Shown: one piece after another, positions 22,101 through 35,065 of the stretch
Position numbering within the stretch: position 1 is the stretch's first letter
Layout: each line of letters begins with the position of its first letter
NCBI GenBank assembly: GCA_012064415.1
Contig: SSNU01000208.1
Coordinates: 335,770 to 399,769, forward strand
DNA length: 64,000 nucleotides
Source: Gyrodactylus bullatarudis
Taxonomy: Eukaryota > Platyhelminthes > Monogenea > Gyrodactylidea > Gyrodactylidae
Reading direction: 5' to 3'
Position numbers and translations under genes: made by a program
The notes under the pieces: model-generated
Database searches by the model: none
What the model was told of the DNA's origin: nothing
The model's input: the letters and a program-made list of their open reading frames with translations, nothing else

Positions 22101-25100
22101 ATTTATAGCAAGAATTAATCTTTCGATTAGAATTAAAAAGTTTATCTACAAAGTTACCTGATATCTTTGAGGGTAGACTTGGGAAAATTAACTAGCCAAG
22201 AGGAACATCGCCAGGAAAATTTAAATGGCAAAACATTTTCCCGACTATCAGAAGGATCGTGAAAGAGAGAATGGTTGATTCGTGTTGAAATTCCATTCTT
22301 CGTATCCAAAATTAGCAAATTAACTACCCTAGCTAATTAGAGTTTACCTATCAGGAATCAGGAAAGTTTATTGAGATAGGAAATTGACCAGTTAGGTTGA
22401 AATAGGTCAATAATAACCAAAAGTTTAAGTTTATAATCAACATTGAGCATTCGTATTCAAGCACTATTCACTTATCATTCCTTGCATAATTCAAAATTGA
22501 CAATAGGTTTGATACTGGCGATAGATGAATTATGAGTTTTTCTCTTCTTTCCTTAGAGTTTAAACCATAACATTTCATTATTTACTCTTAGCCCAATTGT
22601 CTGGAAGCCCTTGAGGAAATGCGGAATAACATTGAAGCTTATCCAACATTGGACAGCCAAATACGCAAGTCTTGCTATCACATTTTTGAGAAATATTGCG
22701 GTGGAAAGGTTAACTCTCAGGATAGTTCGCTCAAGTGTTTAATTGAAAACAAAAATGTTGACGATATGAATCCGGTCTGCAGGGGAGCCATTGATCATAT
22801 CCAGTTTATGTGTAAGTTTGCCCAAACCCTACCCTTCACCACAACAGCATAGTGATCATATTTCTAAGAAAATTTTGTGCTAATCCTCTCAAATGATACT
22901 TTTGAAATGAAACATGCTTGTCTGATTCTAATAATACTTTTAGAGGTCAAATTTACAAATTGCTGACATGTTAATTTTCTCTTTTGAAAAAAGGTACTTT
23001 TAACATTAACGAAATTGCGGAAATAAATTAGAACAGAAGTCGTAAGATTTTATGTTTGACTTTTCTCCAATGAAAAAAAATAATCATCTTTATTAAAGAT
23101 GGGTCTGTTCTCTTTTTAATAACTAATCGATACGAGTTTCTAAAACACTCTTTTGACCTGGTTCAGAATATAAATCATGTAGAATCATAAATAATCCAGC
23201 AAAAAGTACAGTTAAAATTTCCAATTTTATAATTTCAAGTTTCATGCCTGTGAGTTTAATTATTATATTTTCTTATTTGATTCACAAACCATGGAGTCTT
23301 TACCTTTGTTACAGCATTTTATTTTGAATGTTCCACTAAATTTTATTTTTAACCCTTTCGTAGCCATTTTACCCATCGAGGGAACATTGTCATTGTAAAG
23401 AATTTAAAAATAATAATTTTTACCACTTGTCTGATGGAAAAACTAATAATCTTTTGATTGAGCCATGAATCATTTAGCAATAACAGATTATTGAGGAGCT
23501 ATGATAAATTAAAGATACGAGGAACTATTCGAATATCTAATCATCTCTTTTTATTGACGACAATGAGCCTTATGTACGAAACTACATTCAACTTGTAGTA
23601 ATTGAAAAATCGTTGAATTAAACACTCTTCATATAACTATTATTAACCTATTAAGGGGCAAGATATAATGAATAAACTGTTTTAATTTCCCAATTTTAGT
23701 AATGGAAGACATACAGTTATCAAGGGAATTTCAGAATGCTTGTCAAAATGATAGAGCTAAGCTGTGCAATAACCTGCCAAAGCCTGTCACAACTCATAGT
23801 CTCATCAAGTGTCTCATGACGTATAAAATCTCAGAATTGGCTGAACTAGAAGGTCAACCAAGGATTATGAGCAAAGTACTGGAGCCTGGCTGTTCAAGAA
23901 TGCTTCAATTCGAATTGTATCAACAACACGAAATGATCAAGCTCGATCCTGAAGTCAATAAGCAATGCTCGAGGGAAATCAAACTGTTTTGTCCAAAGGT
24001 CCAAGATAGGGCTGGGGAACTCTTGGGATGCTTACGTCAGAATAGTAACAATCTCGGTGTTCTCTGTCATCGTGTCATTTTTGCAAAGGAAATTGAAGAG
24101 TCCAAAGATTCCTCCATCGATGTCCAACTTATGGAACGATGTTTAATGCCAATTAAAATCTTTTGTCCGGCTCATCATCACTATTCAGAAGAGGAAGGCA
24201 TCAGAAATGACATTTTCTTTTGTCTCATGGAAGCATACAAAGTGGAAGGTCAACGAGAACATTTCTCCAAGGATTGTAGAATAGTACTCAAGGAAAGAGT
24301 TGAAGAATACCAGACAGACTATCGTCTAGATCCTGTTTTCATTCAAAACTGCAAGTTAGTCGCCTTTTAAAACAAAAAATATAATTTATTTATTAGTCAT
24401 CCATTTACTTACAAGTAACCACAAATAAAAATAAAATTGTAATAATCAATTAATCAATCTTGTAGACCAGACATGGAAAAGTTTTGTCAAGCTGAACATG
24501 CCAAGAAAGAAGGAGATTTCATCTCTTATAGGGGAAAAATCATCCAATGTATGAAGAAAGCCTTTATGAATTTTTCTCACGAAATTGAGAACGGAGTGTC
24601 TGACTCAAAGTATGCTTTCTCCTCTGTTGCCTGCATGAATGACATAGAAAATGTAGGTTGAACGATGTACTAAAAAAATATATAAATCATCTTTAATTAT
24701 TTTCCTCTTTAGCATATTGCCATATCCAATTTGAATTATCACTTTGATCCATATTTACGGGATGCGTGTAAGAATGAAATTCCCATGTTGTGCTCGGGTA
24801 ATCTGCTAAAGGAGAACGACAACAAAGATGCTCTTTATGTTGAATTAGAGAATTCTGTAACTGAATGCTTGAAGAATGCTCTGGTCGAGAAAAAGATTGA
24901 GAGTAAAGACTGCAAGATGGAGATATCGAGGAAGATTGATGAATCTCGCGATGATGTTTCATCCGATTTACTCTTGATGGAGGCCTGCTCTGATGTATTG
25001 GCCACCAAGTGTAAGGATGTCAAACCAGGTCAATTTAGACAAATGAATTGTTTACTCTACTTCTCTGAGAGGAGAGAGTTGACTCAACGTTGTTATCAGG

Positions 25101-25309
25101 TCGTTAAGCGTAGAATGGAAATGTGGGATAGTGCCATGAAGCCGATATCTCCTGAATCATTATCAGACCTTTATCATTTAATTTCTGGGAGTGCTGTACG
25201 CAATTTCTTTATTTCTGCATTTGGCTTGGTTATCCTCCTGATCTTGTGCGTTGGCATTTGTGCTGGGAGAGTCTCTAAACGAGTCGCTGTTGAAGTGAAA
25301 AGTAGATAA
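19102..25309 (+). CDS. GLG1: Golgi apparatus protein 1 (cysteine-rich FGF receptor, ESL-1)
   Basis: CDS join(19102..19135,19167..19513,19543..20627,21103..21460,22592..22811,23700..24354,24466..24652,24713..25309), 1160 aa (human 1179). GLG1 is a type I Golgi membrane glycoprotein that binds FGFs, E-selectin and pro-TGF-beta. A signal peptide (MIYEYIIFLLA, split by a 31-bp intron) is followed by a long array of roughly 60-residue Cys-rich repeats of the form C..e(l/i)..lC..v....g....CL....... The membrane helix (FFISAFGLVILLILCVGIC) is followed by the short tail GRVSKRVAVEVKSR, very close to the vertebrate tail. Introns range from 29 and 31 bp to 475, 888 and 1131 bp; no coding signal is seen in the long ones. 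The frame is preserved at all seven junctions. Confidence 0.95.
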
Positions 25310-25718
25310 AAAATCATAATTGATGAACTAATTCATTCCAATTTTTCCTTTTTTTAAATCTATCGACTGAACGTCTTTCAATATTACGCATTATGTTACA
25401 TTAACAAACTTCAGTATTCTTACATCAATTAATTTCCCTGAATCCTCAATCATTATTCTCATATGGTTGACATAGTTTTTGTCTGGTGGTAATTAAAATA
25501 TATTTATGATATAAAGTTGTATGAAAATAAAACTGTTGTTATGTATATACTCATTAATAGTTTGGATAAATATATTTTAAAAATATATTTTTTCATGAGT
25601 ATAAATACTTTTTGTCTACTCAGAAGTAATATGAAAAATAACAAGATAAGTTGGTTTCAGGTATAAAATTTAATGATCTGTCGGGCGAGGTACCTTAATA
25701 GAAGCCAAAAGTAGGCCT
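25310..25718. other. 3' flank of GLG1
   Basis: AT-rich stretch with the GLG1 3' UTR and, from about 25650, sequence that is probably the 3' non-coding end of the Merlin element. No gene seen. Confidence 0.45.
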
Positions 25719-26940
25719 TCAAAAAGAGTCAAATGGATCAGGATTTTTGTAAAAAAATATAAATTGGTATAAATGAGACTGTAATAATGCAGCAGTTGTA
25801 CCACGGCCACGTTTCCTAATTTGTTGTTTGGCCACTGCCCAAACCCACGCTATCATGTTTGCTTGGTCCCCATCTCTTGTAACGAACTCTAAAGTATGAT
25901 TAACAACTATGTGGGTGTAATCATAGCCTAACAGTTGTGGGATACGAAGATACACCATCCGAAACAATAATTGACCCAGGAGCAACATGTTTCATTATAA
26001 TAGGCAGGAGAGTACTGGCGTTTCTGGGTCTAACAACGAACATTCTAACCTGGGACATCAACCATACCAAACACCCATGGACCGACAACTCTTTTACCGT
26101 AGTTGCGTTCAGTATTGAACGTTGGTTTATCAAATTCTACCTCTTCATCAGAAAGAGGCATTTCTTCATCATCGGATTCTTCCTCCTCAGACTTGTTTTC
26201 ATAAACCTCACCTCCGGAAGGATGTACAATGTGGTAATTGGGATCATCTGGCTCGAGGCGTGTGTTGTCCTCCTCCAGAAACATAGAACTGCACAAAGTT
26301 GTCCTCCTTTGAGATTTAGCATAATGTGCCTTCTTGTTCTGACAGGGTTTTGAACGGCCCATGAACAATGACTCGTGTATCTGAACCTTGATTCCAGGAC
26401 CACCAATCTTAGCCCACAACAATAAAATATTCTCACATTGCTCTCAGAAATAGTTTTTCCAATCTACCACGGTCGAAGAGGTCACTGAGACAGCTAACAT
26501 GAATTTCTCCTGTAGCATAGATTCTGTCCATCCAAGCATCATCTCAAGAATTTGACCTATTGAAAGTCTAAAATAGAGAGTTGATAAGAATAAGTTTACT
26601 TGTTTCTTGCTGAATCGTGCCCAAAAAAAGAGTAGGTTACCACAGTGGTTGAATAACCACACTTCTTTATTTTGCAACGATAATAAAAGAAAAGTTCGTG
26701 CATTTCTTCAAACGGTCGCTCATCGTTCATCTTGCTGTCTGGCCTGAGTTTGGGTAATTTACAATCATCCGAATCGTTGCCACACTTAGGGCAAGTGAAG
26801 CCCCACCAATAGTTGATGAGCTCGTTGTCTATGAGAAACTTGAAAAGGTTCTCAGGCTCAAAGCCGAGTCGAACAACCAAATATTGGTAATTCCGTTGCT
26901 GACCCACGCGAGATGGTGTTGTGATAGGCCATTTTATCAT
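25719..26940 (-). mobile_element. Decayed Merlin (ISXO2/IS1595-type) transposase
   Basis: Read on the minus strand, the pieces follow an ISXO2-like transposase. A zinc-ribbon head (FTCPKCGNDSDDC ... YYRCKIKKCGYST) is at 26596-26940. Next comes a frame joined by a 32-bp GT-AG intron (26568-26599) to LSIGQILEMMLGW ... VVDWKNYF. There is then an in-frame TGA (26444-26446) where CGA/Arg would fit. The catalytic region follows: GGPGIKVQIHESLF, WVFGMVDV, APGSIIVSDGV, GYDYTHIVVNHTLEF, and a late WAVAKQQI. Two frameshifts (near 26047 and 25925), the nonsense codon, an Asp-to-His change at the first DDE position and Ala at the last Glu position make it non-functional. An acidic insert (about 26130-26220) splits the core. 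Terminal repeats were not found. Confidence 0.82.
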
Positions 26941-27410
26941 TTTTGAATTAAAACTCGCTAAAAATCTTTCAAGTTAATAAAAATTATGTTAAATTTCATT
27001 TTTAGAATTTTTCCTTTGCTTTAATGAATTTTAAATTTGGCGGAGATTTGCGCTCTTCTTCCCAATGAATGCCAACTGTTACAATTAATATAAAGCTTTA
27101 ATTAATCTGTGTAAAAAATAATATAAAAATTAGCAGAGTTTCAAATGAAATTAATGATTATTAATAATAATTTATTATAGATCATTTATATTAGAATGTT
27201 AATAATGACTAGTAAGGAGTAAAACTAGCATATACTTGAAACTGAATTATAGCCTACTGATTCAGTAGTTTTAGATTCCAAATTTTAAAAGATATCAATG
27301 ATATCATATCATATCTTGAATTTAAATTGATTCCAATAAGTTGAGGAAAAGTATCTTCGCACGATTCACAAGGTACTTTAATTTTGTTTTAATCCCAACA
27401 TACCTTTGAA
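26941..27410. other. Intergenic stretch upstream of TPR
   Basis: 470 bp, AT-rich. It has a short repeat of ATATCA words near 27290-27312. It should contain the TPR promoter. No gene seen. Confidence 0.5.
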
Positions 27411-30400
27411 ATGGAGGATAATGATATGCTCGAGTATTTTGGAGTAAGCCAAGCCGAAATAGATGCAGTTGACGATGAATTCGTTCAAAAAGTTTGTATC
27501 GGCTATCATGGCTTACAAGATGAGCTTGCAACTTATAAAAAAATCAATGAAGAATTATTAAAAGAACGAGGTTAGTATTTCTTCTAAATAATTTAATCCT
27601 ATAGACGAACTAATCCAAAGCACAGAAAATACTTCCCAGAAAGATGAAATGGAAAATTTACGTGAAGATGTAAAACGTTATCAGAACGAGTGTTCTGAAT
27701 TGTCCAAAATTAAAGATTCTTTGTTGAATAGTGATATGGACACCAAAAAGTTTATCAACGATTTAGAATTGTCTTCCAAGAGATTAAAATCTGAATTCAA
27801 ATTTCTTCAGGAAGATTTTCTCGATAAAGAAAACCAACTGAAATCATCTTCGGATTTAATTAAAAAACTCTTGGAAGAAAATAGGACCTCTCAGATTGAA
27901 AAATCCTCTCTACTTATCAAAGAGGAAGAGTTAAAATCTCAGGAAAATCGCCTCAAGTCCAAAGAAGAATACTTGAATAAAGAAATTGATTTGCTCCGCA
28001 GTGAAAATATCAAACTTCATGAACAACTTTCTGAGGCCAACTCCAAATTGTTGACTTCAAGATCTGAGCTGGTATGTCGTTTTAATTTATTACTTATTTA
28101 CCTTTGTAGCAAGACAAATGTATTTCCCTTGAGCTGGAACTCAAGGAATCTAAACATCAACTTGAAATATTCAAATCTATGGCTGAGAAGAAACGTGAAA
28201 TTAGTGATAATTTAACCTTGATCAATCAGGAGTATTTGGAAAAAATTAAGTTTTTGCAAGAGAATCAACTAAACTCCCATGAAAAGTTTGAAACTGAAGT
28301 TGAGTCGTTGAAAAAATTGTTGAAAGTCTACAAAGAAACAACCTCAGATTATGAATCTCAAATTGAAACCTTTCAAGCTAACATTAACCAGATGCAGAAA
28401 TCCTTGGACGAAGGCGTTGAAATAATCAGGGATCTGCACAAAGAGAAGGAGGAATTATGCAATGAAAAGGACTCAATTATTGAAAAGGAAAGGGCTCATT
28501 CTAACGTTCTTAAACAAGAGTTGGATCGATCCAAAGAGCTCTTTGAAAAATTCAGAATTTCCAGTCTCTCTGAAGAGGAGTTGAGTAATCTCAATCCTGC
28601 TGTTGCTTCCACCATTGGGGCACTTAAACGAGGTAAAAGTCTTACAGAAATCTATGCAGATTACATTCAAATTGTAGAGGAACGAGAAATGCTTAAGCTC
28701 GACAATAAGCGACTTAACGAACAAGTGAAAGTTTTATTCGAAGAGCTTGAACTGAAGCGTCCATCCCTGAAAGCGAATGTTGAAGACTTTCAGCGTATCA
28801 AGAAACATCTTGCTGATTCTCTTGACGAAATCGAAATACTCAGAAACTCCAACAAGAAAATGTCTTCTGCACATGCTGTTAATCAGAGAAAAATTAGCTA
28901 TATTTCTCGTCAAAATGAACGCCTCAAGAATAACTGTCATAACTTGGCATGTCAACTCAAAGTTTTACTTGCCGAGTTGGAAATTTCAAAGGGTACTGTT
29001 ATCCGTGGTAATAAGGCAGATGATTCATTTAATCATAGTTTCATCTCCGTCGAAGATGGTAAAAATGTTGGACACTCTGATAATATCACCTCAAAGGTCT
29101 ACCAAATTGCCAACAATACCATTTCCAATTCCCTCAATGTGAGTTTATTCATTTATCCAAATAAACAATTATATTTTGAATGTGCTTTCTTTTTTCAGTT
29201 GATCGATGAAAATTTGATAACTTATCGAAATATTGCCGAGTTAGTTATTCAGAATCAACGACTACTGGTTATAACACACGATCTCATAAGTCAACTGGAA
29301 ACCAAAGAGTCCGAAGAGGAGGCCATTAAGGGAACTCTGAAGGAATTTGAGGTCAAGGCCAACCTCATCTCTGAGCAGGCTGAACTGAATAAGCTCACTT
29401 TAAATGAGAGAAATACCGAACTGGAGTTAATAAAGAACCAAAGAGACTCGTACAAGAAGTTACTTGAAAAATATGAAATAGGCATCCCTCAATCAGATGA
29501 AATAATCGATATTACTCCACAGAATAGCTGCGTGGAAAGTCCAAGTAAATAATCTAATGCTATACTCTTATCTTATCCATATATCTTATATTCTTGATTT
29601 ATCCTTCCTAGGCAAAACTCCCAAGAACATATCCATGACGTCTAGACAAAATGAAAATCTAATTGAGGTCATTGAAAGTCTCAAGGAAGAATACCGTAAA
29701 TACAGAGATGACAAGAAAGATTCTGACATCATCTTCTCCAAGACCATTGACGATCTAAGGAACAAGCTTAATGAATCGATTTTAAAGTCACAGAAACTTG
29801 TCTCAAAAGTAAGATAAGGATTAAATTTTTATCCTTATTTTGAATTTTAATCATTTTTCTCCGTTATTTTAGCTTGAATTCTCCGAGGAGAAATTCAAAG
29901 TCTTGGAATTGAACGTTGCCGGTTACAAAGAAGAGATAAATCTTTTGAGGGAAATGAATGCTCGTTACAGTGCCAGCGCCGCTGCTGCCGATGCTGAGAT
30001 GCTGCGACTACGAGAAGACCTTTTACGGAACATTGAAAAAGAAAGTAAATTTGAGGCATCCTTGCAACGTTTGACTTCTGAACTTGAACAAACCAAGGCT
30101 AGCGAGGCTTACTTAAAGAGTGAAAATCAAAGTCTCCGATCAAATGAGATGCTTCATTCTCAAATCTCAAACTACATTAATTCCCTACAACTGTCATTGG
30201 AGTATCGTGAGAGTACTGACCGACAAATTGACGGCCATCGCCTAATCAATCTGGAGAATCAGATAAAAGAAATGCGTTCTGCTCACGAGTATGAAAAGAA
30301 TGAATGGTTCGAGTCTAAGCAGCTACTAATTCAAGAGGCTAGTGAATTGAGAAAGAAACTGGAAGAATACCAAATTGAATTTAGTGAGATCCGAGAAAAG

Positions 30401-33400
30401 CTCACAAGCAATCAACGAGAGTTGGAAATTTCCAAGAAGGAAGTCGACCATTTCAAGCGTAATTCTCTGTTTGGCCTTGATCCAAGTCAGGATCACTCTG
30501 CTGAGTCTTCCGATCTTAAATCTCAACTAATCAAGGCCACAGAGAAAATCTCACAGTTGGAAGTGGCTCTTGAATCAAGCAAAAAACTCCAGGAGGAATT
30601 CAAAGCAATCTCGTTAAATTCCGAGACTAGACTAAGTGAAATCCTTGAACAAAATGTTGTCATTCAGACTAAACTGCAGACTGAAGTTGATGAGTATGAG
30701 ATTAAGCTCAAGCTACTCGCAGAGAAACTTGATCTTCGCGAGAAAGAACGCCAAGCTCTTGAAAGGGAGAATATTCGGATTAACGAGGAAGCACATCAAA
30801 TGAACTCTCAACTGAAGGAAGACATTCAAGAACTTAAACAGCATAACGAACAACTGAAAGAGAAGGCCGAATCTGCTGAACTGCACGAGAAAGAGGCCAG
30901 GTCTGAGTTTCAATCTCTTCTAGATGCAAGTGAGGAATCAAAGCGAAAATATGAGAGAGAATTGTGCCTACACGCTCAAGACCTAGATTTGCTCACACAA
31001 CTGAGAGAAAAAATTGACCAACTTAAAAAGGAAAATGAAAAACTCAAAGCTGATACCATCAGGGCCCAGGCTGAGATGGAAAGTGCCCGTGTTGAATTGG
31101 AAAATCAAGTGAGGGACTTTGAGGAGAAGAAAAGAGTCCTTGAAGAGAATAAGAACAGTGTCGAAAAGAACAATGACGTCCTGCATGTGGAACTGGTTAA
31201 GTTGTCCGAGCAGCTTGTGAAAATGAGAAAGCTCATGAATGAGGAGGGCGATAAAATGGTCAAGGAAGTGCTCTCCTCCCAGATTGAAGACATTAAAACA
31301 TCTGAAGATCTTCTCCAAGTTGTTGAGTACTTGAGAAAGCAGAAGCATATCCTTGAATCCAATCTAGACTTGTCATCTATGGAAATATCTCGTCTTATGG
31401 CCAAATCAGGGCAGTTAGAGAATAAGACAAAAACTCTACAGGATGACTTGAATAAGGAACGCGAAGAAAGGATTAGCAAATCAATGACCTCGGCTCAAAT
31501 TCACAATGAAATGATTTCCAAAATTGACCAATGCAATCTTTTGAATGAATCCAATCAGCTTCTACGACAAGAGCGAGATGTCCTACGTCAAAAGCTGAAC
31601 AGGTTAGAACAGGACTTTACTATTCTAGAGAATGAGATGCAACCTGTTAAGGAAAGATTACAGGAAAAGTCTAATGAACTCGATCGAATGTCCACATTGA
31701 AAGCATCTCTTGAAGAAGAACGCAATAGATGGAAAGAGAGATGTGTCAATCTTGTGGAGAGTGCTCAAAGAGTCGATCCTGAAGCATACCAACAAGCCTG
31801 TCAAGAAAGAGACGAGTTCAGTAGCGAACTAGATCAACTTCGTCTCGAACTGGAGGCCAAGCAACGCGAATTTGTTGATAAAGTCACCAATCTTACACAC
31901 ACTCAGACTAGCTTGGAAAAAAGTCTTGAATCGAAGCAGTCGGAGCTCACTGAGACTAGAGAAAGACTAACCGATGTTACTGCAAAAAATGAAAGTTTAT
32001 CTGCCGAAGTAAGCAAAAACTCTTCTGTCATTATTAAACTAAGAGAATTGGCCAGAAAATACAAGACTGAAGCAGAATCTTCTAATAAGGCCAGCTTACT
32101 GAAAGATTTTACCGCAGCTAAGGAAAAATTGGCCGCTGCCCAAGCAGATCTCATCAAATCTAATCAGGAAGTCACAAAGTTGAGTGATCGTTTAGAGATA
32201 ATTTGTCAGCTCATTGTAAATATCCATACAGATATGGCAGATGTCCCTGAAGACTTGACTCTGCCAAAATTGCCTAGCCTTGAGGGAGCTCTTGAGAAGA
32301 AGATTAAAACTCTAGGCGATGTTCTCAAACTTCGACAAGATAAACTAATTCAGTTGAATAAAAGTCAGCAAGAAAAACTCTTTAGACTTAAAATGCTCGA
32401 AGCACAGCTGGCCAAATACCGTCAAAAATCAGAAGAGGCTGCTCACTCCACTGGTCAATCAGACCTTAACAAATCAGACTCAAATATAGAGCCTATTCAT
32501 CCCCCTCCCCCACAACAACAACAACAGGTTAAACCAGCTACAACTGTCCAGAGACAAACTGCTGAAATACGTCCGATAACAAGTAATATAGCCACTGTTG
32601 TGCCTACTTTATCGGCCAATAGCCATATTCACAGTGTAGAACCACAACAACAAGTTCCTCCGCCAGTTCATGAGGAACAACAACCCTCTTCGTCTGGCCC
32701 CTCGAGCTCTCTATTCTCAATGATTCCAACCCCACAGAATCCAATCTCAAGTATGGTCTCAATAGCCAATCCGATATTTTCCCAGCCAACAGATAATCAT
32801 TCCGGACAGACCTTTGGCCAAAAGAGGACTCGTCCAGGCAATGATGATGATGATGACAGCCAAACAACTGCCACATCATCAATGATACTAACCTTTGATC
32901 CTCATCAACAGCCGACATCCGCATCTCAACCCCATCAAATTCAGACAACAGATGGATTTGTCGAGAATGCCGATGATGGTCTCTCTCATGATACAGCGAC
33001 CAAGAGAATGCGTCCCTCAGAGACACCTGAGCAAGTCGGTCTCTTTCAATCACAACTCACCAATATCCAAACCACCTCTGTGGGTAGCGATGAAAATCAG
33101 CTCGTAAGTTTCTCTTTCCCTGAACTCATGTCTGTAGATATAGAAAAAGGGGTATTATTCACTAAATGTACATTTCTTTATGGCTCATCAGTAGTAATGA
33201 CAGATAGATAATGATAAAATTTCACATATGACGAGGCGAGCTATCCTCTCGATTTTGTTTTATACTAGCCAATAATATTTCTCCATTCCAACCACCAATG
33301 AGAATCGACTTTCCTTATCAACATTGAATATAGCCCCTTTTTTCATATCTAAAAAAAGTATTTTGAGCGGATTATCCGATATTGAACCCATTTTTTCCTC

Positions 33401-35030
33401 TTTTAGTGTTATAATCAGGAAAACTTTGGACAATTTGATCAACAACAAAATGAAAATTATGATACAACCGATTCCATCCAACTCCAGCCCATCTCCTGTC
33501 AGAAGGAGCAGATTCTGGTTATGACGGAAGAGGAAACTTTCAACATTGAAAACCCCTACGAATGCCAACCCAATGTCTTTACCAATGAAGACCACGATGG
33601 TAAGGAAGACGAGCAACAAGTTGAAAATGAAGACGAAGACGAAGAAGTTGACGAGGATGAAGAGGAGGACGAAGGAAACGGAGAGGATGATGATGAAGTC
33701 ATCGAGTTAAGCAGTGACGCTGATGATGGTGGGGAGGAAGCCGAAGAGGGAGAAGCAAACGACAACATCTCTGAACAGGGAGCAGCAGGTGAAACTGAAG
33801 ACGAAGAGGAAGACGCCGACATTGATGACGATGAGGATGAGGAGGATGAAGAGGTAGAGGCAGAATTAGAAGAAGGGGAAGAAAATGAAGAAAGTGACAA
33901 TTATGAGGAGGAAAATGAGGGTCAGCAGCAACTCGAATACGAGGGAGACGAGGAAGAGGATGAGGACAGCAAACTCTCACAAAAGCAAGAACAAGTGAGC
34001 ATGATTCTATGAGAAGAGAACTTGCTAAAAAATTTACATGTGTGTTGTAGCTAATTCATATGATTGTGTATAAATTAGCAGGGGGATTGCTCTGATAGTT
34101 CTTGTAGTGTATGCCCTGCTAATTCGTACTCTAATGATATCCATCTTTGAGTTGCTTTACTCCACAAGTTTTTATTTATAAATTTTAAATTTACCTTGAA
34201 ATATAGAATTTTACGGTTTTTTCGCAAACTAAAAATCTTAGAAAGGTACTATTTTCGAACTTCATCAAGAATATTATTTTTTGATTCTGAACTCATAAGG
34301 GAGTTTAGAATGTTTATTTTGGTTGACAAAAAGATTTAAGTGTTTATTTATTCTTTCATCCACAAATCTGTACTTGAATCTCCCTGGTTTTCATGAATAT
34401 AAAACAGAAAAATTTGAAATCGAAGCTTTAAATTAATAATTTTTGAATTTAGGATCAGAATGAGATGCCAAAACCCTCGGAGATCACAACTTCATTCAGT
34501 ATCAGTGCCAATCAATCTCCGGTAAGTTTTACAAAAGGTTTTATTTTTTCCAATTCCTCATGTTATTGTAATCTTTTACTATTCTTAGATGAAAACCTCT
34601 TCTGGATTGTTCGGCGTCTTCAAGACGGAGGAAAATAGACCAACTTCGCTCTTCGGGTCGATTAAAACTACTCCAACCACTTCAAATCTGTTCAGCTTCA
34701 GTAATCCCATAAACACTAGAAGCAGTATATCCCAGGCTTGTTCGGAAAAAGGTTAGTTCATTCTTTCTTTCCCACTTTTCGGGGGTTGTTTCTAAGAATA
34801 AGGTTAGGAAACTATCTCTATTAAATAAAATTAACTTTTTTCCAGATGATGATGGTAAACCCGCTCAAATTCAACCTATCACATGGGTTAATCAATCGGT
34901 AAAAGAGATCGACCCTCCAGGTCCTACTACTGATGATGCCCTCCGACCAGTCAACAAGAGAAAAAAGAAATGGGGCAACTCTAGTGCAAGTGGCCCCCTC
35001 AAGAAACAAGGTCCTAGATTTGTAAATTGA
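27411..35030 (+). CDS. TPR: Nucleoprotein TPR (nuclear-pore basket; Megator/Mlp)
   Basis: CDS join(27411..27570,27605..28071,28110..29138,29199..29544,29612..29808,29873..33103,33407..33994,34453..34521,34589..34751,34846..35030), 2144 aa (human 2363). TPR forms the filaments of the nuclear-pore basket and works in export quality control and spindle-checkpoint anchoring. Residues up to about 1460 are almost continuous coiled coil. Family blocks include LTEIYADYIQIVEERE, ISYISRQNERLKNNC, LITYRNIAELVIQNQRLL and the MLP1/2 block RVDPEAYQQACQERDEF. The tail is disordered: Pro/Gln-rich, then strongly acidic (33.6-33.97 kb, runs of Glu and Asp), then FG-like patches (SGLFGVF, TSLFGSI) and a basic end NKRKKKWG. 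Introns range from 34 to 458 bp. The tandem duplication starts inside exon 6 at 31701. Confidence 0.93.
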
Positions 35031-35040
35031 TCAGCATTTC

Positions 35041-35065
35041 GTAATAAATAAAATATTTATTTTTT
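35041..35065. terminator. Overlapping poly(A) signals of TPR and WDR18-like
   Basis: Two overlapping AATAAA words on the plus strand (35043-35048, 35047-35052) and one on the minus strand (TTTATT at 35056-35061) lie in the 35 bp between the two convergent stop codons. The same arrangement recurs in copy B at 45969-45993. Confidence 0.65.

Noticed and set aside
33556..33900. Minus-strand serine-rich ORF (also at 44484-44828)
   Set aside because: It is the antisense shadow of the Glu/Asp-rich coding stretch of TPR.
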